Shown here: piece by piece, positions 1 to 10,580 of the stretch
How the letters are laid out: each line of letters starts with the position of its first letter
Numbering within the stretch: position 1 is the stretch's first letter
Assembly: GCA_019918135.1 (NCBI GenBank)
Contig: WBZZ01006929.1
Span: 53,501 to 117,500 of the forward strand
Length of the DNA: 64,000 bases
Source: Paulinella micropora
Taxonomy: Eukaryota; Cercozoa; Imbricatea; Euglyphida; Paulinellidae
Reading direction: 5' to 3'
Translations under genes and position numbers: made by a program
The notes under the pieces: generated by a model
What the model was told of the DNA's origin: nothing
Database searches by the model: none
The model's input: only the letters and a program-made list of their open reading frames with translations

Positions 1-127
1 GCGTCGTCTGTGGGGCCGGCGGCGTGGGAGAGGGGGAGGGGGGAGGTGGGGAGGTCGGTCTCGATTAAATCACGGAGGGGGAAAAAAGGGAAAGAAATTT
101 GTGCAATGCAAAATATGTTTTGCTGGA

Positions 128-149
128 TTATATATATGTATATATATAA

Positions 150-191
<42 letters not shown>
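128..191. repeat. TA-rich microsatellite upstream of first gene
   Basis: The stretch is almost pure TA with occasional TAAA and TGTA interruptions and ends 15 bases before the ATG at 206. It could contain a TATA box for that gene, but its length and purity make a plain microsatellite equally likely. Positions 1-127 are purine/GC-rich and show no gene I can support. Confidence 0.7.
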
Positions 192-193
<2 letters not shown>

Positions 194-205
194 AAAAACA
201 AGGTC

Positions 206-1302
206 ATGACAGACAACAAGGTTTTCGCAAAACTCCAACCCCTCCCAATCGAAGCTTTCAAGGAGGCTCTAGCAGCAGCCCAAAAGAAAGGGCCACCTGC
301 TCCCACAGGGTCCGCGCGCCCAACAACACTTTTTTTATTCCGAAACAACATTCACTTACTCTGGTGCCGAGTTTTCGATGAAAATCAGGAAGCCGAGGAG
401 CAGTATGTAAAATTTGGGGACGGGCTCCGTGATGACGACGAGGACGAATGCACTCCACTAGAAATCGAGCCTGATGGATTTACCCGCGCCTTGAGATCGC
501 ATTTCGAGTCCGGTTTCGTGGGTATGACACAATCAAGTACCCCTACTGCGAGCATGATCCGCATCTGTTGCTCACGTTTGCAAAGAACAGAGAAAGCTCG
601 AGCCTTCGGTCATTCCATCAATCGCTGAAAGAACTCGCTACCAAAGGCAGTTGCTCGTTGTCTTTCCCTTCCTATCTGGAACCATCCCTGGCATATTATA
701 CCCCAGAAACCGGGGACACCCCGGCTGGTGTTTATTTGAGGTTGGGCGCAAGAGAGCAACGCTCAGTAGTACTACGTCAGCGAGCCATAAAGGTCGCTTT
801 GCGCGACGAGCTTGAAGAGGAAGAGGTCGGAGACGTCGTGCTCGAAACCATGTACAAAGCCTTAACAGACGTGCATAGCCATCAGCCCAGGGTTTCAATT
901 CCTGCGTCAATGTCCAAAAGTGCACCTCTCTCGAAGAACCCGGTGCGCCGACTTTTGCTGACTACGGTCGGCAGCAGAAAGAAAAGAATTGAAATATCAA
1001 CTACCTCGGAGACTACGTCGGCACACAGCTCCCGAGCCGGTGAACCTAGGCGGGACCAAAGAAAGGCTTGCGGCGCTCGAGGACAGGGTCTTTCACGAGC
1101 TGGAGGCCAAAATGCGGCAGAGTTTAAGGAGGCGTTGGATGCGCAGGCCTCTGATTTTAAAAACCAGATCGAGAAGATAAGGTCTGAACAGGACAAGAGA
1201 ACGACCAGCGTCGAAGACAAACTAGAAGGCCTTCTCTCGAAGCTCGAGACGGCCTTGCAAGAAGTGATGTATGGAAGTAAGTCAAGTCGGAAGCGTAAGT
1301 GA
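206..1302 (+). pseudogene. Coiled-coil, basic-tailed protein of unknown function, frameshifted
   Basis: The reading frame from ATG 206 (starts MTDNKVFAKLQPLP) is open to 628, but coding character moves to the +1-related frame somewhere between about 480 and 520, and that frame stays open to the TGA at 1300-1302. Between about 1045 and 1120 a third frame gives a better heptad pattern (around LAALEDRVFHELEAKM), so two compensating shifts may lie there. The C-terminal 60 residues are charged and coiled-coil-like and end in the basic tail SSRKRK, a possible nuclear localisation signal. I recognise no catalytic motif and no family. A perfect hairpin overlaps the stop codon. Whether the breaks are mutations or assembly errors cannot be settled from sequence alone. 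Confidence 0.5.
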
Positions 1303-1329
1303 CCACCAGAGTCAAAGACTCTGGTGGTC
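1301..1329 (+). terminator. Perfect 13-bp stem-loop at stop codon (3'-end hairpin)
   Basis: GACCACCAGAGTC (1301-1313) and its exact reverse complement (1317-1329) flank an AAA loop. The stem begins inside the TGA stop of the upstream gene. It may define the mRNA 3' end, by analogy with the palindromic 3' ends of Mimivirus transcripts; that role is inference. Confidence 0.6.
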
Positions 1330-1457
1330 CATGTGCCGCATGCTTTTTGAACTTAGGGCGCGAAAAAAAAACAAGCCTGGTTCTGAATTTATTAAAATTC
1401 TCTTTTTTCTCTTTCAGCAGGCGCGACTAAGAAAAAAGAAATATTTTTTTTTATTAG

Positions 1458-3251
1458 TTAAGAATCGGTTTCGCCGCCTGCTGGACTTGGGGGGCGAGGA
1501 ATAATGACCCGCACTTCTCCGTCGATTCGCCAGTTAGCGGGCAGGACCTCATGACAAGACGTCGGGACTTCGTTCAAGAGCAGGGTTGCTCCGCGCGCAC
1601 TCAATCCGTCGGACAGCTCGATCTTCTCGAGCTTGGGACAGTGAGTTATCACTATCTCTAACGCGTCCAGCTGCTGCGTTAGCCCGCCACTGCCCCTCAC
1701 AAACAAGTGCTGTAAACAGATTTCCCTTAACTCCGGGCAGTGCTCGATGTACAGCCTGAGGTTCGGCAGCGCCGTGTTCGACGTGCTGCCAGATCTCGGC
1801 GGCTGGCCTTGGGCGGGGGTCGCGGCTCCCTTGTGTTCTGCCCATTCGTCGGTGTCCATGCGCACAAGGCCGGCGCAGTTGGCAACGCGAATGTCTACTA
1901 TACAGTAGGGCTCCGTCCGGGCTTGTGATGATGGTAGTGTCCAGGCAGTAGCCCGGGACAGGTCAGGGCTGCCCAACGTGATGTGCTTCAGCAGTGCACA
2001 ATCGCGGACGTACACTCTGTAGCGGCCTTGTTAGCAAGCCAGCCGGCGGGCAGCCGGAGCTTTTCGAGGCTTGCTAAGGACTCGGCACTAACCGAGAGTC
2101 CCCTGTACTTAAGCTTTTCTGGGAATTTTGGCTCCGATAGCTGGCCGCAATCGGTAAGGGTCGCGGAGAATGAACGGATCCCAACACAGGCAAGGCTCAG
2201 CTCGACGCGCCGGAGCTTCGGTAAATGCTTCAAACACGTATAAACAGTGCCTAGCGACTCGCCGCCTAGCTCCAATTTCGTATCTTGCACGCCGCCCCTA
2301 AGCACCCTTAACTGTAGGCCTGTCAGCGGCACACCCCCTGGCTGGGTGCTGCGGCGAATACAAAGTTTCTCGGCGGGGTAGTATAACGCACGCCCGCCCC
2401 CCTACAGCCACAAGCAACTCATCGACGGCTGGAAATGATTTCCAGGCACGCACGCGCAGTTCCAGGGTCCAAGGAAACGGCGTGAATGCCTCTACACGCT
2501 TCAGTTTTGGGCAGCCCCTGATTTTGAGCTTGAGCACGCGTCTACGGCGTGCGCCCTCTGCGTCGCTAGGACACATGGTAAAAATAAACGTGTGAAGCTC
2601 TTTGCCGTCCTCCACGTAAAAGTTGGCCGCCCCCCGGGGCGTCACTCTGGTTTTGAGAAGGCGGAAGTCGCTCACCCTGTCGTTACAAATCCTAAAGATC
2701 TCCTTCCTTGTTAGCGAAAACGTTAGGTTGTGCAAACACAGATGCTCTATGCTCACAAAGAGCGATACATCAGAGATAAAAGGAAAAAAACTACTTTCGC
2801 GCGGGGTCAGGACCGTGAAATGTCGGCGGGGGGCAACGCCCGCGCTGCTCGCCGCTAGGACTAGGCTTGCGAGCACTCGCTTGTAACGACCGGCTCGGAT
2901 GAGCGCGACCGTCTTGGCCAGTGACCTCCAGTACACATCTGGAGTCAATCTGTTATAAGCATCAGAACCGGGGGCCGGAGACCACAGGGGGCTGAATCTG
3001 ATGTGGATATTCGCGTCCCGGCGGTAACTTTGCGCGGCGCTTACCATCTCTTTCAGCACTCAGCGATCCACCTCGCCCGCGCAAAGGTACGGTAGCACAT
3101 CTTTGGGCCGCGCTACTCTAAATTCTTTCGACTCTGGCCGGCGGTATTCGCCGGGCCAGGCAGCTTGAAACAGTGGTATTTCATCGATTCCCAGAAACGA
3201 ACGGATTACAGCGCTAGAGTCCGCGCTAGGCAACTTAAATTCCTTTGGCAT
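1458..3251 (-). pseudogene. Leucine-rich-repeat-like protein, copy A (broken)
   Basis: The minus-strand gene starts at ATG 3251 (MPKEFKLPSAD) and ends at about 1458. It contains repeats of the form C-P-x-L-x-x-I-x-L, for example CPKLEKIELSDGLS and CPELREICLQHLFV, spaced like an irregular LRR solenoid. The first 50 residues (AVIRSFLGIDEIPLFQ) could be an F-box-like helix pair, which is weak. An in-frame TGA at 3060-3062 interrupts the gene; copy B has CGA there, so the change is a C-to-T transition at a CpG. Frame changes near 2310 and 2010 break it further. A pyrimidine-rich run ending CCTTCCAG (3290-3318, minus strand) precedes the ATG and looks like a leader 3' splice site. AATAAA-type sequence follows the stop on the minus strand (about 1440-1455). 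If functional it would be a protein-interaction scaffold. Confidence 0.6.
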
Positions 3252-3264
3252 TGCCCCCGGCTCT

Positions 3265-3645
3265 TTACACACCCCGCTGGCGCGGGCTGGAAGGGGAGAG
3301 CAGAAGAAGTAAGACAAATGTCGAGTTTTTAATAAAAAGAATGATACTTTTCTCGTGGGCTGAAGGGGGAGCAGGGGGGCTCGGGGGGCAGCATGGCCCC
3401 CGGGGCGAAGGCTTGCGGCCACTCTTTGTTGTCGGGCAGGAGCCGTCAGCAAAAACTGTCTCTGGAAAGCCCCAAGGGCCAGCACCGCGCGGTTGCACCT
3501 GTCCGCCTCGTCGTGGCGCGGAAGCGGCCCTGGCCGCGGACCCCGCGCTTCAAAAAGTCTTGCGTGCTGCTCTGCACACAGAAATGGCAGATCTGCGGCA
3601 CGTACAGGTTTAACTCGACGCTTTGGCAGTCCTCCGCACAGATTG
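3265..3645 (-). pseudogene. Duplicated C-terminal fragment of the 5608-7022 gene
   Basis: This piece is nearly identical to 5608-6053, for example LALGAFQRQFLLTAP at the protein level. It has no start, carries the 160-base internal deletion noted for the tandem unit, and runs into the 5' region of LRR copy A. It is a remnant with no independent promoter that I can see. Confidence 0.75.
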
Positions 3646-3655
3646 CCTCTATTTG

Positions 3656-5439
3656 TCAGTGTCTGCTGCCTCGTCTCCTTCTGGATATGCTTCGTCTGTT
3701 GAGTCTTCTGATCTGTACTTCTTCGTCGATTCGCCAGTTTGCGGGCGGGATCTCATGACGGAAATCCGAGGGATTGTCCAAGCACAGAACTGCACTGCGC
3801 GCACTCAGTCCGTCGGGCAGTTCGATCTTCTCGAGCTTGGGACAGCCAGTTATCTCTATCTCTATCGCGTCCAGCTGCTGCGTTAGCCCGCCCCTGCCCC
3901 TCACAAGCAGGTGCTGTAAACAGATGTCCTTCAGCTCCGGGCAGTCGTCGATGATCAACCTGAGGTTTAGCAGCGCCGTGTTCGACGTGCTACCAGACCT
4001 CAGCGGCTGGCCCGGGGCGAGGGTCGCGGCTCCCTTGTGTTCTGCCCAGTCGTCGGTGTCTACACAAGGCCGGCACAGTTAGCAACGCGAATGTCTACTA
4101 TATAGTAGGGCTCCGTCCGGGCTTGTGGTGGTGCCGCGGCAGTAGCCCAGGACAGGTCGGGCCCGCCAAGCCTGATGTGCTCAGCTGTGCACAATCGCGG
4201 ACGTCCACACTGTAGCGACCACCGGCTGCAAGCCAGCCGGTGGTCAGCCAGAGCTTTTTGAGTCTTGCTAAGGACATGGCGCTAACCGATAGTCCCCCGT
4301 ATTTAAGTTTTTTTGGGAATTTCACCTTCGATAGTCGGTGGCAGGCCTCCAGGTTCACGGAGAATAAACGGGGCCGAACGCTCGGCTCAACGCTCAGCTC
4401 AACGCGCTGGAGCTTTGGTAACTGTCCAGCGACTCGCCGCCTAGATCCAATTTCGTTTCTTGCACGCCGCCCTCAAGTACCTCTAACTCTAGGCCTGTCA
4501 GCGGCACACTCCCTCGCTTGGTGCAGCGGCGGATCCAAAGTTTCTTGGCGTGGTACCTGGACACTGTAACGTGTACCCGCCCCCCGACAGCCACAAGCAA
4601 CTCATCGACTGCTGGAAATGATTTCCGCGTATCCACACTCAGTTCCAGGGCTCGGGCAAACGGCGTGGATGCCTCTACACGCTTCAATTCTGGGTAGTCC
4701 CTGATTGACAGCTTGAGCACGGGTCTAAGGCGTGCGCCCTCTGCGTCACTAGGACACATGGTGAAAATAACAAAGTGAAGCTCCTTGCTGTCCACCACGT
4801 AAAAGTTGGCCGCCCCCCAAGGTGTCACCCTGGTTTTGAGAAGGCGGAGGTCGCTCACCCTGTCGTTACAAATCCTAAAGATCTCCTTCCTTTTTAGCGA
4901 AAACGTTAGGTTGTGCAAGCACAGATGCTTTATGCTCACGAAGGGCCATACACCAGAGTTAAAAGGAAATAACTGCTTTCGCGCGGGGTCAGGACCGTGA
5001 AATGTCGGCGGGGGGCAACGCCCGCGCTTTCCGCCGCCGACAGGACTAGGCTTGCGAGCGCCCGGTCGCGACGACCGGCCCGGATGAGCGCGACCGTCTC
5101 TGCCAGTGACCTCCAGTGCATATCTGGAGTCAATTTGTTATAAGCAGCAGAACCGGGCGCGGGGAGCCAAAGGGGGGTGAATCTAATGTGGATATCCGCA
5201 TCCCGGCGGTAACTTTGCGCGGCGCTTACCATCTCTTCCAGCACTCGGCGATCCACCTTTGCGCCCGCGCAAAGGTACGCTAGCACATCGTTGGGCCGCG
5301 CGACTCTGGACTCTTTCGACTCTGGTCGGCGGTATTCGTCGGGCCAGGCGGCTTGAAACAGTGGTATTTCATCGATTCCCAGAAACGACCGGATTAAAGC
5401 GCTAGGGTCCGCGCTAGGTAACTTGGGATTTAATTGCAT
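3656..5439 (-). pseudogene. Leucine-rich-repeat-like protein, copy B (broken)
   Basis: This paralog of the 1458-3251 gene starts at ATG 5439 (MQLNPKLPSADPS) and ends near 3656. It keeps the same LRR-like CPxLxxIxL units, for example CPKLEKIELPDGLS. Its lesions differ from copy A: the CGA codon is intact, but the frame changes near 4940, 4400 and 4090. A (CT)n tract (5453-5485, minus-strand reading) ends 14 bases before the ATG and resembles a polypyrimidine tract before a splice acceptor. Independent lesions in two recent copies point to relaxed selection, unless the assembly is poor. Function is unknown beyond a likely protein-binding solenoid. Confidence 0.6.
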
Positions 5440-5449
5440 TTGCCAGCCC

Positions 5450-5452
<3 letters not shown>

Positions 5453-5485
<33 letters not shown>
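5453..5485. repeat. (GA)n/(CT)n microsatellite before LRR copy B
   Basis: Uninterrupted GA dinucleotides on the plus strand; on the coding strand of the neighbouring gene it reads as a CT tract just upstream of the start. It is absent from the equivalent place of copy A, so it expanded or arose after the duplication. Confidence 0.85.
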
Positions 5486-5488
<3 letters not shown>

Positions 5489-5607
5489 GGGGGGGCGGGG
5501 GCTGTGAGGAAGCGCTTTCCCACTCCTACCCCTGCGTTCTCTCCCCCCAACCCCGCTGGCGCGGGCTGGAAGGGGAGAGCAGAAGAAGTAAGACAAATGT
5601 AGAGTTT

Positions 5608-7022
5608 TTAATAAAAAGAATTATACTTTCTCGTGGGCTCGGGGGGCAGCATGGCCCCGGGGCGAAGGCTTGCGGCCACTCTTTGTTGTCGGGTAGGAGC
5701 CGTCAGCAAAAACTGTCTCTGGAAAGCCCCAAGGGCCAGCACCGCGCGGTTGCACCTGTTCGCCTCGCTCGACACGCCTACCACCGCAGACGCAAGCCTG
5801 GCCTCGGCTTCGCTGGCCAACAGACGGCAGAGCGTTGGGGCCTTCTTGCACAGTGACGCCTCTAGGCTCATGCAGGCATCCCTGTCGCACTCGGGGTTAC
5901 CAAGGCAGCACGGAGACAGCTTCGTCGTGGCGCGGAAGAGGCCCTGGCCGCGGACCCCGCGCTTCAAAAAGTCTTGCGTGCTGCTCTGCACACAGAAATG
6001 GCAGATCTGCGGCACGTACAGGTTTAACTCGACGCTTTGGCAGTCCTCCGCACCAGCGCCCTCGCCCTGGGGAGGATAGAGCAGATGCTGCCACAAGATG
6101 CGCATCAGCAGCCTCGCCTTGCCATAGGTTGGCCTTTCCTCCTCGCGGAAACAAGCGGCTGTCTCCCTGACAAAACCCCTCTGCGCCTCGGACTGGGGCT
6201 GACCAGCCGAAGCAAACAACAGCTTCTCTAGGAACCAAGGGTCTGCTTGCTCTCCCGGCGGCGTGCCGCGCCAGCCAGTCCCAGGCCCGTCGCACGCCCC
6301 TCTGCGCCAGATCCTCCGCCAGGTTCACGTGCACTTCCAGCAGCTCTATGCTGTCTTGCGCATTAGTGTAGATCTTAGCGACTACGAGCAGAAAGGCAGT
6401 GAGGTTCAGTTGGCAAGCCCCCCGCAGCGAGCCTGGCTGCGGAGGCAGCAGCACACCCCGCTCGACACTCTTCGGGTCGTGTCGGAAGCTGACTCGGATG
6501 GGCTCTATGCAAGCTAGCCTGACCAGCAACTCACACGTCTTAATGTCTAGGGCCAGCCGCGCAAACGCATTCTGCTGCTGCTCTGCGGTCCAGTCTTGGT
6601 GCGGAAAAAGCCCCAAGAAAAAGGCATTCTCCGGCGAAAGCGCGCCGGGGCGCCGGCACGTGGCTGCCAACACCTGCGCCAACACCCGTGGTAGCACCTG
6701 GAAGCCTTGGCACAACGTCTTCATAGTCGTGGGGCTTATAGCGCAACACGTGACTTCCAGGCTCACGCGCAAAAGCTTTTGCTCGACCTCCGGCTCCGAC
6801 AATCTGGGACACAACCCGCGCCGCATTAGGCTCGTCTTGGTCATGTGATCTCTGAGATACGATTTGTCGTTTTCACAATAGCGATTGTTCTGCGCCTCTG
6901 TCAGCACAGCCAGCTGAGCCAAACCACCCAAGTCTACCGGCTCATAAGCCTGCCCAGGCCCAAACGCTGCCGGCTCTTACTCGTCTTCTTTTTCTTCTTG
7001 CGTTTGTGCCGCCCACTTTTTC
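5608..7022 (-). pseudogene. Cys-rich C-terminal protein, unknown family, frameshifted
   Basis: A lysine-rich start (MGKSGRHKRKKKK, ATG 7022) leads to a frame change near 6940, a long open frame to about 6210, then a second frame change into a Cys-rich C-terminal part ending at 5608. The C-terminal part has VPQICHFC, CCLGNPECDRDAC and CKKAPTLC, a cysteine arrangement that could bind zinc or form disulphides. The body is helix-rich with no motif I recognise. It is divergent from the kelch gene at 7481 and probably shares a promoter region with it. Its 3' end was copied to 3265-3645 by the tandem duplication. I considered herpesvirus packaging proteins with Cys clusters but see no diagnostic match. 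Confidence 0.5.
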
Positions 7023-7480
7023 CCATGTAGAGCACTTTACCACCAACACACAACTCTCTCTCTTTCTTTTTTCGCTAGGAGTTTCTAGTTCTAGCCATGA
7101 CCACCACTAAACCGGTGCACAAAAAAGAACAAAATGGGAGTGGGGGGGGGGGGGGGACGCCCCCCCCCCCCTCCACAACACCGCGCGTGCGACCAAAAAG
7201 GGGGGGGGCGCCCCCCCTGTTGCACCAGGAGAACAAAAGGTCAGACATTTTGCCCATGCCACAATTTGCTGATTTTCGTCTTCGGGAAGACGGGGGGGGG
7301 GGGGGTGACCCTCAACTCCCTTTGTTTTTTTCTTATCTGCCTCTCTGCAATGCATGTATCTCCCCCCCTGTCTCTTTCTCCCCCTCCCTCATTGGCAGGC
7401 AACGAGAGTCAATTGAAGATAAAGCGAAAGTTTAGATATATCGTTTTGTGTGTGTACCCTGGCGTGATGTGCTGTTAGCC
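7023..7480. promoter_or_regulatory. Divergent intergenic region with G/C tracts and a shared leader
   Basis: It contains G15 (7142-7156), C12 (7160-7171), G9 (7200-7208) and G14 (7292-7305). Positions 7220-7400 resemble 18,165-18,350: both have a GCAC/GGAG block, AAAGGTCA, CCACAATTTG, a G-run, TGACCCTC, then a pyrimidine stretch. It ends CCCTCATTGGCAG at about 7399, a good 3' splice acceptor, followed by a roughly 80-base untranslated stretch to ATG 7481. The region probably drives both flanking genes; that is inference. Confidence 0.5.
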
Positions 7481-8460
7481 ATGTCACATTCCAAGCCCAA
7501 ACGGACAGCTGCTGCTACCGACGGCGATGATGCCTCGTCCACCCTCGACCCCGGCGGACAAACCGGAGGCGTGATGGTGCTGGGTGGTTTGGGACCAGGC
7601 AACAACTCGGCCGAAGTGTTTGACGGGCACAAGTGGAGCCTGTCGCAGCTCGGTCTGCCTACCGGCAGAATTGACCAGCTCTTGGTGACCGTAGGAGGCA
7701 AGCTGTTTTGCGTTGGTGGCATCGAGGGCCACCCTCCCACTAAGGAACCAGGCCCGTTTGATTATGTCCCGTCGCGCTTTGTCGAGTGTTACGACTTGTA
7801 TTACCGCAGCTGGGAAATCAGAACGACCCTGCCCTGGCGTACGAGAATCTCACCGGCGTGGCCCTTGACGGTTTGCTCTATGTGGTCACGGATAGTCCGC
7901 CCGGCAAAGCCTCGCTGTACGTCTACGACGAGGCTAAGAACGAGTGGCGAACGCTGAGCCCCCCTAACCGAGTTCGACAGTAAGCCCGCTTAGCTGCACT
8001 CGGCGGTGAGCTGTATCTCGTGGGTGGACGTACAGACAACAGGAGCTGCACGACGGTAGAGAAGTATTGCCCAAAGCAGAACAAGTGATTCTTCGCCCCC
8101 AGCCTCAATCGAGCCTGCCACGACCTGACGACGGCGGTTCTGGACAACTATCTCTATGCCATAGGCGGGACTCTGTTTACCCCAACGCACGAGGAGGTGC
8201 TAGGTGTAGTCGAACGCTTCGACCCCCGGACGCGCAAGTGGAGGTCGGTGGCGAGCTTGGGGGAGGCACGCACCGGCGCTTCTGCCTTTGTCTACCGACA
8301 GCAGCTGTACGTGGCGGGCGGCAGCGGCGATTGGGGCGTCTCTGCGATCGCCTCGGTGGAAAGCTACAAGGCAGCGAAGGACCGCTGGGAACCACAAGCG
8401 TCCCTAAATTACGCGAGACTCAACGCCGGCTGTGTAATTTTGTCTACCCCTGCGCCCTTG
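7481..8460 (+). pseudogene. Kelch-repeat beta-propeller protein (broken)
   Basis: Kelch signatures recur: LFCVGGIEG, FVECYDLYYRSWE, LYLVGGRTD, LYAIGGT, VERFDPRTRKWRS, LYVAGGSGD and VESYKAAKDRWE, giving about five blades. Such propellers bind protein partners and often act as substrate receptors for Cullin-3 ligases. No BTB domain precedes it here. The frame changes between 7800 and 7840 and again at about 7980, and a TGA at 8086-8088 stands where kelch repeats normally have Trp. The 3' end is unclear because the frame runs on into a C18 tract (8530-8547). An AATAAA lies at about 8629. The start is supported by the leader acceptor upstream. As read it could not make a full propeller. Confidence 0.75.
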
Positions 8461-8699
8461 GCACCAGCCACCAAGCGCGCACGTACAGCCCTTTCCCCAG
8501 CGTTTCAGGAATTACCGGCGCACGCAGAACCCCCCCCCCCCCCCCCCTGGACGCTAGACAGAACAAAATTGCTAACACGACAACGAACAACGCACGCGTT
8601 TGGGTGGCTTCACTGTACCGACGAGAAAAATAAAGAAAACCTTTTTTTCCTCTCACAAGGAGACCAAAGGTCGCTAAACGTGGCCCCTGTGCTTTTGTA

Positions 8700-9022
8700 C
8701 CCTGTATTTCTTGTGACTTTCTGTTCCTGTGTTTCCTGGTCCGGTCGGTCACAAAGACGAGGTCGTCCGATGCACACAACCCGTAAGGCGCACCCAGTCT
8801 CCCTTCGGGACAGACCCGTATGGGTATTGTCGAGTTTAGCATTGCACACAGGCCGCCCACTGTACAGAAGATATTCTGTGGCGCTTTCCCTGTTGACGTA
8901 CAGCACACCACCTCTGGAGGCGCAGAGTGCGCCGGCGCGGCCACCTCGGGGCAGGGCGTCCTCGAGCGCTGCCACCAGCGTTTTGCCCTGTTTCTTACCA
9001 GCCGTGACAGTGCAAAGAAAAA
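8700..9022 (-). pseudogene. Possible beta-propeller (NHL-like) fragment
   Basis: Two overlapping minus-strand frames each hold a short propeller-like strand pattern: GAPYGLCASDDLVFVTDR resembles an NHL/SMP-30 blade and GGVLYVNRESATEYLL a similar one. The frame changes in the middle and no complete gene can be drawn. It is tail-to-tail with the kelch remnant. Weakly supported; it could be an unrelated ORF shadow. Confidence 0.3.
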
Positions 9023-9029
9023 GTTTTTT

Positions 9030-9141
9030 TAATTAAAATACAATCTGAATTAGCGTCCAGAGCAATCCGCCCCAAAAAAATCAGCGGGGCTCACCCCTCA
9101 ACATAAAGAAGAGCTTGTATAACATCCTCGGTCTTTCTGCC
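9030..9141 (-). pseudogene. Duplicated 3' end of the truncated UL9-like helicase gene
   Basis: The sequence from about 9092 to 9141 matches 10,913-10,965 almost base for base, and the preceding AT-rich stretch (9030-9060) resembles 10,855-10,880. It is a stranded copy of the last codons and 3' flank of the minus-strand gene at 10,913-11,600. Confidence 0.75.
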
Positions 9142-9171
9142 ACACGACGGCCACGCTTTTGCGCGACCCGG

Positions 9172-9303
9172 CGACCTCACCGTCCACCGGCGACGCAAGC
9201 ACACCGGCGAGAAACCTTTCTGCTGTCCACATTGCGCCAAAAGCTTTTGGAGGCAGAAAAGAAAGAGGCTATATGACCATCCAGACCGATTCTTCGTGTG
9301 CTA
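9172..9303 (+). pseudogene. C2H2 zinc-finger fragment with HTGEKPF linker
   Basis: One frame reads GDLTVHRRRKHTGEKPF, then CCPHCAKSFWRQKRK, and ends at TAA 9301-9303. The canonical TGEKP linker and a CxxC pair with a following hydrophobic/His spacing identify classical C2H2 fingers. The first finger has lost its cysteines and the second lacks a clean HxxxH, so only about one and a half fingers remain. It abuts the copied helicase tail and overlaps the end of the LRR-like gene on the other strand, which suggests a patchwork of recombined fragments. Confidence 0.7.
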
Positions 9304-10580
9304 AAGTGTTAAAACGCATCCAGCCGAGGGGCAATTGATTCTTGGCGGGTTTCGGCGTGGACCCCACACAAAACACCGAGGCTTTGTATTTAGGTTGGGC
9401 AGGCAACTGCTTCGTAAGATTTTCCCAGACGAGGTGGGGGCAGTCGTCGAATTCTAGCCTGAGTCCAAATGTAAGCTTGCACTCCGTAGGCAAACGCAGT
9501 TCCAGCGACGCCTGCGCCATATTGCGAAAGACCACTATTACTTGCCGGCACGAGAGACTATGGGGCAGCTCAAGCGTTTTCAGCTCTGGAAACTTTTCTA
9601 CTTTTAGTTGGAAACTGCCCATCTGCCACGTGGCCTCTGCCGGGGTGATTATGGCTTTGAGCCCACACATATTGGACACTATTACGCTTGCAGCATAGCC
9701 CTGTTCCTGCCGTGTCTGCACATGCCGGGGCCACTTGATGCTCTGCACATTGGGACAATTTTCCACCCACAAGCAAAATGACTTTCAAATTTGCACTTCG
9801 GCGGTCGGGTCAAATTTAGCAAGCATGGGACATCGCCTGACGCGGATGGATATCCCCTCACCATTGAAAGACCCTGGCAACGAGATGCTTCTTAGTTTAG
9901 GACAGTCGCTCAGCTCAAAGAACAAATGCTGACCCCCAATCCCCCGCTTGCCGCTTGCTGGCGACAGCCGGATCTCTTGCATAAAACAATGTTGGATGTC
10001 GTAGAATATACACTTGTTCTCGTCGGCGGTATGGCCGGAGCGAGAGGCCTGCCGGAGGTCTAGGCGACCCGGCGAGCTCTGGTCGCCTACATCCCGCAGC
10101 TCCAGCTCCAGTTTGCGGCCCTGGCCAATGTCGTCGAGACGGATCTGACGCAGACTTGGCAGCGCCTGGAAAGAGAGTATTAGGTTGCTTCCATTGTCCT
10201 GAGCGCCTTGTCCTGGCGCTTGGATGCTGAGCTGAGTCAGCCCGAACTGGGCCAGCCCCGACCTTGGTCTCCTGGGATTTTCGGGACATCCCTCGGGCGA
10301 AAGACTTCAACGCCGTGGTACATGAGCTCATTGAGTTTCTTACACCAATGCTCTGCACCCTCAATAAAAATCTGTTTCCAACGTCCCAGCAGCCGGGGCA
10401 GCTTCGCTCTGATAAAAGCGATACAGCAGGTAGCTAGCGACCAACCTGGCGACGCGGGCCTGCCGCCGTTGAGGACAAGCAGCTTTTGAAATCCGGCTAA
10501 GACGCACTCCTTCGACAGGAGTGAGATATTGCCCTAGCCCAGGGACATAGCGAATGCCGACATTATCAACCATAAGCACC
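9269..10580 (-). pseudogene. Leucine-rich-repeat-like protein, copy C (broken)
   Basis: This third LRR-like gene is more diverged. Repeats such as CPKLRSISLPGSFN, FPELKTLELPHSLS and CPNVQSIKWPRHV match the CPxLxxIxLP pattern of the 1458-3251 and 3656-5439 genes. The N-terminal part (10,579 downward, MLMVDNVGIRYVPG) is in a different frame from the repeats, with several stops between 10,360 and 9,980, so the middle is badly decayed. A stop at about 9782 separates two in-frame repeat blocks. No promoter stands out. Its separation by about 3.8 kb from copies A and B implies an older duplication. Confidence 0.5.

Larger units (their letters stand above)
1510..6053. repeat. Tandem duplication: 2.1 kb and 2.3 kb units
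   Basis: Positions of about 1510-3645 and 3722-6053 align along their length. Each unit holds an LRR-like gene, its upstream leader and the 3' end of the next minus-strand gene. Unit 1 lacks about 160 bases present at roughly 5764-5925 in unit 2, the break lying at GCCTCG near 3507, which suggests a microhomology deletion. The right boundary falls inside the gene at 5608-7022, so the partial copy of that gene at 3265-3645 is a by-product of the duplication. Confidence 0.85.

Noticed and set aside
5608..7022. Herpesvirus UL32/UL28-type packaging protein
   Set aside because: The Cys cluster is suggestive but spacing and surrounding sequence give no diagnostic match; left as unknown.
8086..8088. 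TGA at a conserved Trp position of the kelch gene as evidence for UGA=Trp recoding
   Set aside because: Another in-frame TGA (3060-3062) replaces Arg (CGA in the paralog), and intact genes use TGA as a normal stop (26,998). Mutation explains both better.
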